25,999 nucleotides of DNA from a virus. Position numbers and translations under genes: made by a program. The notes beneath the pieces were generated by a model. The model was not told the origin of the DNA and made no database searches. It saw only the letters and a program-made list of their open reading frames with translations. Shown here in pieces: positions 16,267 through 20,748 of this stretch. How positions within the stretch are numbered: position 1 is the first letter of the stretch; every line of letters begins with the position of its first letter. The stretch lies in the IMG/VR virus record IMGVR_UViG_3300051212_000523, positions 1-25,999 of that record, one strand, 5' to 3'.

Positions 16267-16287
16267 TGTGGATAAAGCTGTGGATAA
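16267..16287 (-). promoter_or_regulatory. Two perfect DnaA boxes (TTATCCACA)
   Basis: TGTGGATAA occurs at 16267-16275 and 16279-16287, the complement of the bacterial DnaA box TTATCCACA, spaced 12 bp start to start in the same orientation. They lie just upstream of the terminase ribosome site. They may recruit host DnaA to a phage origin or let DnaA repress the terminase operon. Confidence 0.6.
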
Positions 16288-16334
16288 GTGCCGGAATTGA
16301 AATCTTTTAGATTTGGTATCGGGCAAGAAGTAGG

Positions 16335-16351
16335 GGTTATCGGAGATAACC
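16335..16351. promoter_or_regulatory. Inverted repeat GGTTATC-GGA-GATAACC
   Basis: This is a perfect 7 bp dyad with a 3 bp centre, upstream of the terminase gene. The half-site GTTATC recurs at 17037-17042 and 17048-17053 near the promoter of the opposite operon, so one regulator may bind both ends of the divergent region. Confidence 0.5.
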
Positions 16352-16365
16352 TATTACACCTGCCG

Positions 16366-16490
16366 CGAAGTGTGTGTGTGCTCGGTTCGCTTTGCTCCCG
16401 AGCGAGCCTTGAAGCGAAGTGAGGGGTAAAACCTAAGCTCGCCCTATGGGGCTCGCCGAGGCTACCGCCGAGGCGGTTAGGGTCGTAAAA
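16366..16490 (+). ncRNA. GC-rich structured island, candidate small RNA
   Basis: About 125 bp are much richer in GC than the surroundings. GCTCGG (16380-16385) pairs with CCGAGC (16398-16403), while TTCGCTT in its loop (16386-16392) pairs with AAGCGAA downstream (16412-16418), an H-type pseudoknot layout. Behind it, CCTAA (16432-16436) and TTAGG close a second domain that holds GCCC/GGGC and CCGC/GCGG hairpins. A hairpin plus six T's follows at 16530-16558 on the plus strand, as at the end of a transcript. No ORF or tRNA fold fits. Alternatives are a cos/pac signal or the structured leader of the leftward terminase mRNA, since the folds work on either strand. Confidence 0.35.
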
Positions 16491-16529
16491 CTAGAGTGGG
16501 TCCGTTTTACTCCCCTACTATATATAAGG

Positions 16530-16558
16530 CAGGAAATTTAACGAATTTCCCGTTTTTT
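16530..16558 (+). terminator. Hairpin with T6, rightward terminator
   Basis: GGAAATT (16532-16538), a 5 nt loop, then AATTTCC (16544-16550) form a perfect 7 bp stem followed by CG and TTTTTT (16553-16558). The stem is AT-rich, so it is weak. No protein gene lies upstream on this strand, so it would end a short RNA made from the GC-rich island or early read-through. Confidence 0.4.
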
Positions 16559-16581
16559 GGTAAAAAATCTTTATAAATGTG

Positions 16582-16636
16582 ACCAACCTCACTAACAAAG
16601 TATATCAAAACGGACATTACGGACATCACGGTTGGT
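16582..16636. repeat. Inverted repeat ACCAACC / GGTTGGT
   Basis: The perfect 7 bp arms at 16582-16588 and 16630-16636 are 41 bp apart and enclose the inverted GTCCGTTTT and CGGACATYA repeats. This may be part of a looped nucleoprotein site. Confidence 0.35.
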
Positions 16637-16647
16637 AGATCATTATA

Positions 16648-16761
16648 GCTTCACTTTAGCAAAAATTTTTATTTGGGGTACACGGTACACACCACTACAA
16701 AATTAAGCATAGGGGGGTCCGTTTTGGCGGTGTCTGCCTATTTTGCTCTAGTAAAGTGAGC
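16648..16761. repeat. Imperfect inverted repeat around an AT-rich spacer
   Basis: GCT-TCACTTTA-GCAAAA at 16648-16664 is mirrored by TTTTGCTCTAGTAAAGTGAGC at 16741-16761, apart from a 3 bp insertion and one extra T. The arms are ~75 bp apart and frame the second GTCCGTTTT and the GGTACAC tandem. Confidence 0.4.
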
Positions 16762-16807
16762 GTAATCCGCCATAATCTAGGGAGATTATTCCCTTGTTGG
16801 TGGCTTA

Positions 16808-16835
16808 TTGATTAAGTTTATCCCTTAGTTAATAA
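16808..16835 (+). promoter_or_regulatory. Possible rightward promoter (TTGATT-16-TAATAA)
   Basis: TTGATT at 16808-16813 and TAATAA at 16830-16835 form a sigma-70-like pair with 16 bp spacing. A transcript from here would carry a ~300 nt leader with the CAGCT array. The support is weak in AT-rich DNA. Confidence 0.25.
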
Positions 16836-16907
16836 ATAATTGGTGGGCGTGCTACCCGTCAGGCACACTCTCAGCCCTATCTAATTTAATAAACTCTTTT
16901 AATCTGC

Positions 16908-16984
16908 CAGCTTTAATCCTTGCCAGCTATCACCAGCTATCGCCAGCTATCAGCTTTAAACTCTCAGCTCTCAGCTTGCCAGCT
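16908..16984. repeat. CAGCT array with 10 bp tandem repeat
   Basis: Eight CAGCT copies start at 16908, 16924, 16934, 16944, 16951, 16965, 16972 and 16980. Three of them are in a tandem of the 10 bp unit RCCAGCTATC (16922-16951), one helical turn apart, so a protein could bind in phase on one face of DNA. It lies ~160 bp upstream of the small-gene cassette. Confidence 0.6.
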
Positions 16985-17027
16985 AGCAACTCTAACCCTC
17001 TACCTTAGGTTTAGCTCAGCCAACTCT

Positions 17028-17055
17028 CAGATAATCGTTATCAAACTGTTATCTG
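17028..17055. promoter_or_regulatory. Nested TTATC/GATAA operator
   Basis: CAGATAA (17028-17034) and TTATCTG (17049-17055) are an inverted repeat. Inside it GATAA-TCG-TTATC (17030-17042) is a second dyad. The site lies just upstream of the extended -10 at 17082, over the expected -35 zone, which suits a repressor or activator that shares the half-site seen at 16335-16351. Confidence 0.5.
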
Positions 17056-17081
17056 AAATAGCTATGAAATAGGGGAGAGTG

Positions 17082-17090
17082 TGGTATTTT
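17082..17090 (+). promoter_or_regulatory. Extended -10 (TGG-TATTTT) of the small-gene cassette
   Basis: TG-N-TATTTT fits an extended -10 and the actinobacterial TANNNT pattern. No good -35 is seen 17 bp upstream (CTATGA), which suggests activator dependence. Transcription would start near 17097, in the leader hairpin. Confidence 0.4.
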
Positions 17091-17125
17091 AATCCTAGTG
17101 AGCTGAACAGCTCGCAACTAGATTA
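17090..17125 (+). promoter_or_regulatory. Leader hairpin before the first cassette gene
   Basis: GAGCTG-AA-CAGCTC (17100-17113) is the core. Outer arms CTAGT/ACTAG and TAAT/ATTA extend it, with a 1 nt and a 3 nt bulge. It is followed by TTAGATAGGA and then ATG 17140. The same hairpin + GATAGG layout precedes 17756 and 19695. Confidence 0.55.
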
Positions 17126-17139
17126 GATAGGATAAATAG

Positions 17140-17412
17140 ATGAAGCTTAATTTTTATGTAGAGCTAAAGAGCAGAGATAATATTTACTCTCTAGATTTAC
17201 CAGTAAATAAGCTGGTAGAGCGTAAAACTGGCGAGCTAATAAGTGTTAAAGCTTACGCCCGCATTTACCAGCTAGGAGATAGCGATAGCTACACCTTAAT
17301 TACTAGCGGGGGGCATAAAAGCTCTAATCGCTGGCATAGAGATTTAACCCTAGAGGAAGCTAAAGCTTTAGCTATCAAGTGGGCTTCTAAAAGATACAAG
17401 GAGGTAAAGTAA
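17140..17412 (+). CDS. Hypothetical protein, first gene of the plus-strand cassette, 90 aa
   Basis: The protein has N-terminal beta strands (LNFYVELKSRDNIYSLDLPV), a middle with SVKAYARIYQLGDSDSYTLI, and a C-terminal helix (LTLEEAKALAIKWASKRYKEV). The beta-then-helix layout with EEAKALAxKW resembles small phage proteins that pack a sheet against one helix. An AGGA box lies 8 nt upstream of ATG 17140, within TTAGATAGGA. It is coupled to the next gene by TAATG. No known function. Confidence 0.65.
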   Translation: MKLNFYVELKSRDNIYSLDLPVNKLVERKTGELISVKAYARIYQLGDSDSYTLITSGGHKSSNRWHRDLTLEEAKALAIKWASKRYKEVK

Positions 17413-17666
17413 TGAAATGGAATAAACCTAGAGCGGGGCGGGTATATTGGCAGACCAGTAAGAAGGGCACAGCTAGGGCACACTCTTACTATTTCATCAC
17501 ACAGCACGGGACAGGAGACGGCTCTTTCGCTGTCGGATATTATGGATACCTAGACCAAATAGTTATGAAAAGCGCGGGCACTTTTAGCACAGCACAGGAG
17601 GCGCGGGCTTATTGTGAGCGGATAGATAAAGAGGCGTTAATAATAGAGGAGAAAATAAGCTCATAA
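17412..17666 (+). CDS. Hypothetical basic protein, 84 aa
   Basis: It begins MKWNKPRAGRVYWQTSKKGT and has aromatic strands (HSYYFITQHG, SFAVGYYGYLDQIV) followed by a helix (STAQEARAYCERIDKEAL). The strand-helix pattern is similar to that of the gene before it and may be a diverged paralogue, but the identity is too low to be sure. AAGGAGG lies 9 nt before the ATG, and TAATG couples the two. The unit ends here; 89 nt of control sequence follow. Confidence 0.65.
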   Translation: MKWNKPRAGRVYWQTSKKGTARAHSYYFITQHGTGDGSFAVGYYGYLDQIVMKSAGTFSTAQEARAYCERIDKEALIIEEKISS

Positions 17667-17694
17667 GTTAGTGGCTTCTTATCGCTTATCCTGC

Positions 17695-17730
17695 TAGGGT
17701 AGGCGGTGGGAGATTACTAAATGGTAATCT
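17695..17730 (+). promoter_or_regulatory. Second promoter/leader hairpin of the cassette
   Basis: TGC-TAGGGT (-10 like, 17695-17700) is followed 10 bp on by AGATTAC-TAAATG-GTAATCT (17711-17730), a perfect 7 bp stem, then AACTAGACAGATAGGGG and ATG 17756. AACTAGA-N2/3-AGATAGG matches the leader of 17140 almost base for base. The hairpin could also stop transcripts from the previous unit. Confidence 0.45.
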
Positions 17731-17755
17731 TTAACTAGACAGATAGGGGCAAGAT

Positions 17756-18046
17756 ATGAACGACACACAGACACAGGCACAGGCGCAATTCGTAGAGGAT
17801 TTTCTCTTAGTAAGTGAGAATATTCTAGAGACTTACACCGAATACACCGCACTTGTTAAGAGTGAGGGCGTGTTAAAAGCTAGTGAGATAATCCAAGAGC
17901 AATTTGAAAATTGGATAAGCCAGTTAGCAGACCAAGAGGAGGAGAGAGGCAACGAATACGGCTCTCTTTTAATTAAGCAACTACTTATTGGCTGGGGTTC
18001 AGATAGCTTTTACAAGATAGCTAAACACTTTGAAGGAAGGTTTTAA
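17756..18046 (+). CDS. Hypothetical acidic helical protein, 96 aa
   Basis: It has a Gln/Thr/Ala-rich N-terminus (NDTQTQAQAQ), then a helical acidic body with FLLVSENILETYTEY, EIIQEQFENWISQLADQEEE and LLIKQLLIGWGSD. It has no Cys and no visible catalytic motif. AGGGG lies 8 nt before ATG 17756. Its acidity and helicity resemble small phage proteins that mask host DNA-binding proteins, but this is only a possibility. Confidence 0.65.
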   Translation: MNDTQTQAQAQFVEDFLLVSENILETYTEYTALVKSEGVLKASEIIQEQFENWISQLADQEEERGNEYGSLLIKQLLIGWGSDSFYKIAKHFEGRF

Positions 18047-18198
18047 TGAGAATTATGAGCCATAACTTAAAGTATGCGGGAGAGTGTCCTCTATGTAATA
18101 GCTCTGCTGTTTTATTCTTTTACAAGAATAAAGAGGGAGAGTTCAAGGCTTGCTCTAATTGCTTTACTACTAAACACATTACAGGCTGGAGTATCTAA
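18046..18198 (+). CDS. Zinc-ribbon-like small protein, 50 aa
   Basis: Cys pairs CPLC (C14, C17) and CSNC (C36, C39) lie 18 residues apart with strands between, as in a small zinc ribbon. TAATG junctions on both sides show tight coupling. Zinc ribbons in phage early proteins often bind RNA polymerase or nucleic acid, but the partner here is unknown. Confidence 0.7.
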   Translation: MRIMSHNLKYAGECPLCNSSAVLFFYKNKEGEFKACSNCFTTKHITGWSI

Positions 18199-18341
18199 TG
18201 CGTTCAACTAATTATTACAGAGTAAGGAGAGTAGTGCGGGCGGTATTTTGGCTCTCACTACTGGCAGGGCTTTACCTAATCAGCTCCCGTCTATGGTTTA
18301 CGGGAGAGGGCTATTGCTGGGGCGTGGGGTGCGGGCTATGA
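18198..18341 (+). CDS. Small single-pass membrane protein, 47 aa
   Basis: It has an Arg-rich head (YRVRRVVRA) followed by the span VFWLSLLAGLYLISSRLWF (about residues 15-34), then a Gly/Cys tail. The positive-inside layout would place the N-terminus in the cytoplasm. A holin or a superinfection-exclusion peptide is possible. TAATG and ATGA junctions couple it to both neighbours. The lysin lies far downstream, so holin is only one option. Confidence 0.6.
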   Translation: MRSTNYYRVRRVVRAVFWLSLLAGLYLISSRLWFTGEGYCWGVGCGL

Positions 18342-18511
18342 ACCTGTATGAGTGGGAGTTATTAGGTAATTATGGGAACGGGTGGGACTTGCTTACTACT
18401 GCCGACAGTAGGAAAGAAATCCTACAATTAAAGAAGGACTACCAACTAAATGAACCGACCACACCTCTTAAAATAAAGAGTGTGAGAGTGAGAGAGGAAG
18501 CGAGAGTATGA
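18338..18511 (+). CDS. Hypothetical 57 aa protein
   Basis: The start ATG 18338 was chosen because it overlaps the previous stop (ATGA). A longer in-frame reading from 18248 begins with TTG inside the membrane-protein gene and has no ribosome site. It has an aromatic N-terminus (NLYEWELLGNYGNGWDLL), then a basic C-terminus. Function unknown. Confidence 0.55.
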   Translation: MNLYEWELLGNYGNGWDLLTTADSRKEILQLKKDYQLNEPTTPLKIKSVRVREEARV

Positions 18512-18681
18512 AAGAGCTAGAGCAATTCTTAAACACCGAAGCGGAGTGGGTGCTAGAGAGATTATCTACTGGCACAGAGAGCGCAGACCGCAACTACTAT
18601 CAGGGCAGACTAGACCAACTGGCGCAAGTCAGGAGATATCTAGGACACCCTCAAATTATGAGAGAGGGGGCGAGCAAGTGA
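18508..18681 (+). CDS. Hypothetical charged helical protein, 57 aa
   Basis: It begins MKELEQFLNTEAEWVLERLS and has RNYYQGRLDQLAQVRRYLG. It is probably two helices joined by a short turn, with alternating acidic and basic patches. ATGA at the 5' end and GTGA at the 3' end couple it to both neighbours. No family recognised. Confidence 0.6.
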   Translation: MKELEQFLNTEAEWVLERLSTGTESADRNYYQGRLDQLAQVRRYLGHPQIMREGASK

Positions 18682-18821
18682 GAAGGTGTTTAGAGTGTGG
18701 CTCAGAGTTAGAGAGTGATACCGATATTGTGCTTCATACTTGTAAGGCTTATCCACCTAAGCAAGAGGTTAATTCTTGGGCGGAGTTATTCTTAAATAAC
18801 CTAAAGAGAGAGGGGGAGTAA
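18678..18821 (+). CDS. Cys/His mini zinc-finger protein, 47 aa
   Basis: It starts with GTG 18678 in a GTGA overlap, after a GGGGG run; a longer in-frame reading from 18546 sits inside the neighbouring gene. It has CLEC (C4, C7) and a later HTC (H20, C22), a possible C2HC zinc site in the first 22 residues, then an acidic/aromatic tail (SWAELFLNNLKREGE). Function unknown. Confidence 0.6.
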   Translation: MRRCLECGSELESDTDIVLHTCKAYPPKQEVNSWAELFLNNLKREGE

Positions 18822-18962
18822 ATGAACGAGTTATCTATGAGCTGGGAGGATATGGCTAACCTTACCCACAAAACACAAGTGGAGAAGTTTAACTGGTGCT
18901 CTTGCGAGGAGCAGGAGCAATTCCCTTATGACGATTGCCCTAGAGAGGGAGCGAATAAATGA
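18822..18962 (+). CDS. Small Cys-containing peptide, 46 aa
   Basis: It begins MNELSMSWEDMANL, then has CSC (C26, C28) and C39 in an acidic context (CSCEEQEQFPYDDC). A GGGGG/GGAG site lies 3-7 nt before ATG 18822. Its stop overlaps the next start by 4 nt. The Cys spacing could bind metal, but there is no standard motif. Confidence 0.55.
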   Translation: MNELSMSWEDMANLTHKTQVEKFNWCSCEEQEQFPYDDCPREGANK

Positions 18963-19042
18963 GTATCGTATGCTCAACTTGTGCAATTACTGGTAATCGT
19001 ATCTGCTTACATACTAACGCGGGCGATAGCAAGGAGGATTAA
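18959..19042 (+). CDS. Micro-protein, 27 aa, with one CxxC
   Basis: It has CSTC (C5, C8) and a later C16, with a His two residues on, and ends in a charged tail. The evidence for translation is the ATGA start overlap and a following start 1 nt after its stop with AAGGAGG upstream. Such short genes are easily missed; without comparison to relatives it remains a candidate. Confidence 0.45.
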   Translation: MSIVCSTCAITGNRICLHTNAGDSKED

Positions 19043-19198
19043 ATGACTATACCTTGCGAATTACAGGAGTTAGAGGAGGTTATGGCTAAGGCTGGTGTCC
19101 TATTAACTGGCAACGCTTACGATACGGCACAAGATTATTTACAAGATAATTGTGCTTGTGCTACTTATAGATACCTATTGGAAGGGGCGAGTAAATGA
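19043..19198 (+). CDS. Hypothetical 51 aa protein
   Basis: AAGGAGG lies 5 nt before ATG 19043, one of the strongest ribosome sites in the cassette. The protein is a predicted helix pair (PCELQELEEVMAKAGVLL and AYDTAQDYLQDN), followed by CAC. Its stop overlaps the next start (ATGA). Function unknown. Confidence 0.6.
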   Translation: MTIPCELQELEEVMAKAGVLLTGNAYDTAQDYLQDNCACATYRYLLEGASK

Positions 19199-19341
19199 GT
19201 GTGAGAGAGAGGGAGCAGACCGCACTCTGTCAAGGGTGCGGGTGGAGCTTTGGCCTAGTTAATCTATACGCTGGGCATAAGGCGGGCGAGTGGCTTTGTG
19301 TTGAGTGTTTAGATATACAAGAGAGAGAGGGCGCGAGATGA
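19195..19341 (+). CDS. Zinc-ribbon-like protein, 48 aa
   Basis: CQGC (C12, C15) and CVEC (C35, C38) are 19 residues apart, with GWSFGLVNLY and HKAGEWL between them, a typical small zinc ribbon or treble-clef spacing. Both ends are ATGA overlaps. The second CxxC is followed by an acidic/basic tail. It is probably regulatory, but its target is unknown. Confidence 0.65.
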   Translation: MSVREREQTALCQGCGWSFGLVNLYAGHKAGEWLCVECLDIQEREGAR

Positions 19342-19583
19342 TAGAACACCACTTTATTATTAAATACAGTAAAGAGGGAGGCTGGGAGTGGGATACAGAT
19401 AGCGAGGAGATACGCTACCCCGACGGCACAGTTTGGAACGAGCAAACTCAGGAGTGGAGTAGCGGATACGCTGGCTGGAACGAGGCTAAGGGCGAAGCTG
19501 AGTATGTAGATGATGATGACTTAATCGGTGAGCAATTAGGCGCAATACTAGAGATAGCGAACGGGGCTAAAGCACTTATTTAG
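19338..19583 (+). CDS. Hypothetical acidic Trp-rich protein, 81 aa
   Basis: The start ATG 19338 overlaps the preceding stop by 4 nt. It is rich in Trp, Glu and Asp, with GGWEWDTDSEE, then YPDGTVWNEQTQEWSS and a DDDD patch, ending with a helix (LGAILEIANGAKAL). The high acidity could mimic nucleic acid. It closes the second unit; a strong inverted repeat follows at 19590. Confidence 0.6.
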   Translation: MIEHHFIIKYSKEGGWEWDTDSEEIRYPDGTVWNEQTQEWSSGYAGWNEAKGEAEYVDDDDLIGEQLGAILEIANGAKALI

Positions 19584-19589
19584 TGGCGG

Positions 19590-19628
19590 ACTATGCTACA
19601 CTCTTTGTCTAGGGGAGTGTAGCGTAGT
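19590..19628 (+). promoter_or_regulatory. 14 bp inverted repeat (operator or terminator)
   Basis: ACTATGCTACACTC (19590-19603) pairs with GAGTGTAGCGTAGT (19615-19628) with a single G-U pair, around an 11 nt loop. No T-run follows. The loop holds the -35 of the next promoter, so a dimeric regulator or RNA-level hairpin could control the third unit. Confidence 0.6.
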
Positions 19629-19633
19629 ATTCT
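19605..19633 (+). promoter_or_regulatory. Promoter of the third cassette unit (TTGTCT-17-TATTCT)
   Basis: -35 TTGTCT (19605-19610), 17 bp spacing, -10 TATTCT (19628-19633). This is the best sigma-70-like pair in the window. It overlaps the inverted repeat at 19590-19628. Confidence 0.5.
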
Positions 19634-19659
19634 ACTAACCGCGTTAGTGGGAGAGAGCG

Positions 19660-19674
19660 AGCAAGGTGCTTGCT
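19660..19674 (+). promoter_or_regulatory. Leader hairpin AGCAAG-GTG-CTTGCT
   Basis: This is a perfect 6 bp stem with a 3 nt loop, followed by TATAGATAGATAGGAG and ATG 19695. It is the third example of the hairpin + GATAGG layout. Confidence 0.5.
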
Positions 19675-19694
19675 TATAGATAGATAGGAGAGTA

Positions 19695-19844
19695 ATGAAT
19701 AAATACAGGTTCAGCGTAGAGAAGTTTTACGCGGTAGAAGCTAACTCTTATGAGGAGGCTGTTGAATTACTTAATAGTGAGAAGGAGTATCACTACATAG
19801 TAAATGAGGAGTGGCAACTATTAGGACAGGAGGTAAGTGCATAA
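19695..19844 (+). CDS. Hypothetical 49 aa protein, first gene of the third unit
   Basis: GATAGGAG lies ~5 nt before ATG 19695. It begins MNKYRFSVEKFYAVEANSYE and continues EEAVELLNSEKEYH to WQLLGQEVSA. The beta strand followed by a helix with EEAVELL, then a short strand, resembles the strand-helix-strand small phage proteins at 17140 and 20745. Coupled to the next gene by TAATG. Confidence 0.6.
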   Translation: MNKYRFSVEKFYAVEANSYEEAVELLNSEKEYHYIVNEEWQLLGQEVSA

Positions 19845-20047
19845 TGACTAAGTATATTGCTAACGAAAATGGCGATTGGTGGGAAGTGGTAAAGGGAGAC
19901 GGCTTGTATCTAATTGATACTGATAACCCTGATATCGCTGAAGCTATGAAAGAGGAAGATGCCTCGCCTGATAACGATAAGTTTGAAAAGTTTATATGGC
20001 AATATGGCACAACAGTTTATATAAATACGGAAGGGGTAAGAGTATGA
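19844..20047 (+). CDS. Hypothetical acidic protein, 67 aa
   Basis: It begins MTKYIANENGDWWEVVKGDG and has YLIDTDNPDIAEAMKEE, then ends with strands (FIWQYGTTVYINTEGVRV). AGGAGG lies ~8 nt upstream inside the previous gene. Start at 19844 was chosen by the TAATG overlap. Acidic, Trp-containing, no Cys. Function unknown. Confidence 0.6.
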   Translation: MTKYIANENGDWWEVVKGDGLYLIDTDNPDIAEAMKEEDASPDNDKFEKFIWQYGTTVYINTEGVRV

Positions 20048-20175
20048 GTAAAGAATTAAAAGAGATAAATGAAGCTCTCACTAGCCTATGGTGGAGTGCT
20101 GAGATAAGTGATAACGCTAAGTTATGGTGGAACGACCACTATCAACAACTAATGGAGAGAGAGTTAGCGAAATGA
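20044..20175 (+). CDS. Hypothetical helical 43 aa protein
   Basis: It has SKELKEINEALTSLWWSAEI and AKLWWNDHYQQLMERELAK, a likely helical hairpin with paired Trp residues (WW at two positions) that could make a hydrophobic binding face. ATGA overlaps on both sides. No family recognised. Confidence 0.6.
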   Translation: MSKELKEINEALTSLWWSAEISDNAKLWWNDHYQQLMERELAK

Positions 20176-20441
20176 GTAAGATGAAGCAACACTTAGAGAG
20201 TGAGATAGTGATTAAGGGTTCAAGCCACGAGGACACCGCTTGGAAAAGATATATCCGCTTTGAGTATGAGGGCAACAGCTATGAACTCACTCTATTTTGG
20301 GATGAGTTTAATGGCTATGAAATCTACTGGCAGGTGCCAAATAAAACACCTGATTGGGTAGTAAATTGGAACCAAGATGAATACGGCGGTATGAGTTTTC
20401 AATGGTACCTTGATGACCTAACTTGGGAGATGAATAAATGA
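20172..20441 (+). CDS. Hypothetical aromatic beta protein, 89 aa
   Basis: Start 20172 was chosen by the ATGA overlap. Strands with many aromatics (RYIRFEYEGNSYELTLFW, GYEIYWQV, then FQWYLDDLTWEM) suggest a single antiparallel sheet. It is neutral to acidic, with no Cys. A protein-binding role is likely for a fold like this, but the partner is unknown. Confidence 0.6.
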   Translation: MSKMKQHLESEIVIKGSSHEDTAWKRYIRFEYEGNSYELTLFWDEFNGYEIYWQVPNKTPDWVVNWNQDEYGGMSFQWYLDDLTWEMNK

Positions 20442-20611
20442 ATACTAAACAAGAGATAACTATTGCTACCTTCTGTCAAGAGCAGGAGTGCGACAAGGAT
20501 ATAGAGGTTCAAGCAACGCTCTATCTACCTGCTAATAGGGTAGAGTACACTTGCTCTTATTGTGGAGCAGAACAAGGACAAGATAGCTGGCTGGAAGCGG
20601 TGAGAGTATGA
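20438..20611 (+). CDS. Zinc-ribbon-like protein, 57 aa
   Basis: C13 and C18 (CQEQEC) and CSYC (C39, C42) are separated by a strand-rich part (IEVQATLYLPANRVEYT). This looks like a rubredoxin/zinc-ribbon fold with an unusual first spacing of four residues between the Cys. ATGA couplings at both ends. Function unknown. Confidence 0.6.
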   Translation: MNTKQEITIATFCQEQECDKDIEVQATLYLPANRVEYTCSYCGAEQGQDSWLEAVRV

Positions 20612-20748
20612 AAGTTAAGCCAGTTTATTGCGGTGATTGCCTTGTGTTGGTGGGCGATTGCTCCTGCACCGATTACTTAAAAGAGTTAAAGACCTCAGCC
20701 GAGAGGTTAGTTCAGCTAACTAAAGAGAGGAAGGAGTTAAGCAAGTGA
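20608..20748 (+). CDS. Cys-rich 46 aa protein with C-terminal helix
   Basis: CGDC (C8, C11) and CSC (C18, C20) occur in the first 20 residues, followed by a basic helix (YLKELKTSAERLVQLTKER). A compact metal knuckle attached to a helix could bind nucleic acid or a host protein. The stop overlaps the next GTG start. Confidence 0.6.
   Translation: MKVKPVYCGDCLVLVGDCSCTDYLKELKTSAERLVQLTKERKELSK

Larger units (their letters stand above)
16500..16725. repeat. GTCCGTTTT repeats with CGGACATYA tandem
   Basis: GTCCGTTTT occurs at 16500-16508 and 16717-16725, and inverted at 16607-16615. The inverted copy runs into a 9 bp tandem, CGGACATTA then CGGACATCA (16611-16628). GGTACAC is also doubled at 16677-16690. 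The layout is iteron-like, across an AT-rich segment. Confidence 0.5.
16258..17139. other. Divergent non-coding control region, 882 bp
   Basis: This is the only long stretch without a convincing gene. It separates the leftward virion operon from the rightward small-gene cassette. From left to right it holds two DnaA boxes, a GATAACC inverted repeat, a GC-rich structured island, a hairpin with T-run, several short repeats and inverted repeats, the CAGCT array, TTATC operators and the promoter of the cassette. Base composition swings from GC-rich (16360-16490) to strongly AT-rich (16515-16680), as expected for a region that is both regulatory and a possible origin or packaging site. Confidence 0.75.

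Noticed and set aside
16366-16490. Structured island considered as a tRNA or attachment site
   Set aside because: No cloverleaf with anticodon loop and T-loop could be placed, and no integrase gene is in the window.
16907-16986. Repeat array considered as CRISPR
   Set aside because: The unit is 5-10 bp and there are no regular spacers of 25-40 bp and no cas genes.
18248-18821. Longer starts at 18248 and 18546 for the genes that begin at 18338 and 18678
   Set aside because: They lie inside neighbouring genes without a ribosome site. The chosen starts overlap the previous stop codons like the rest of the cassette.
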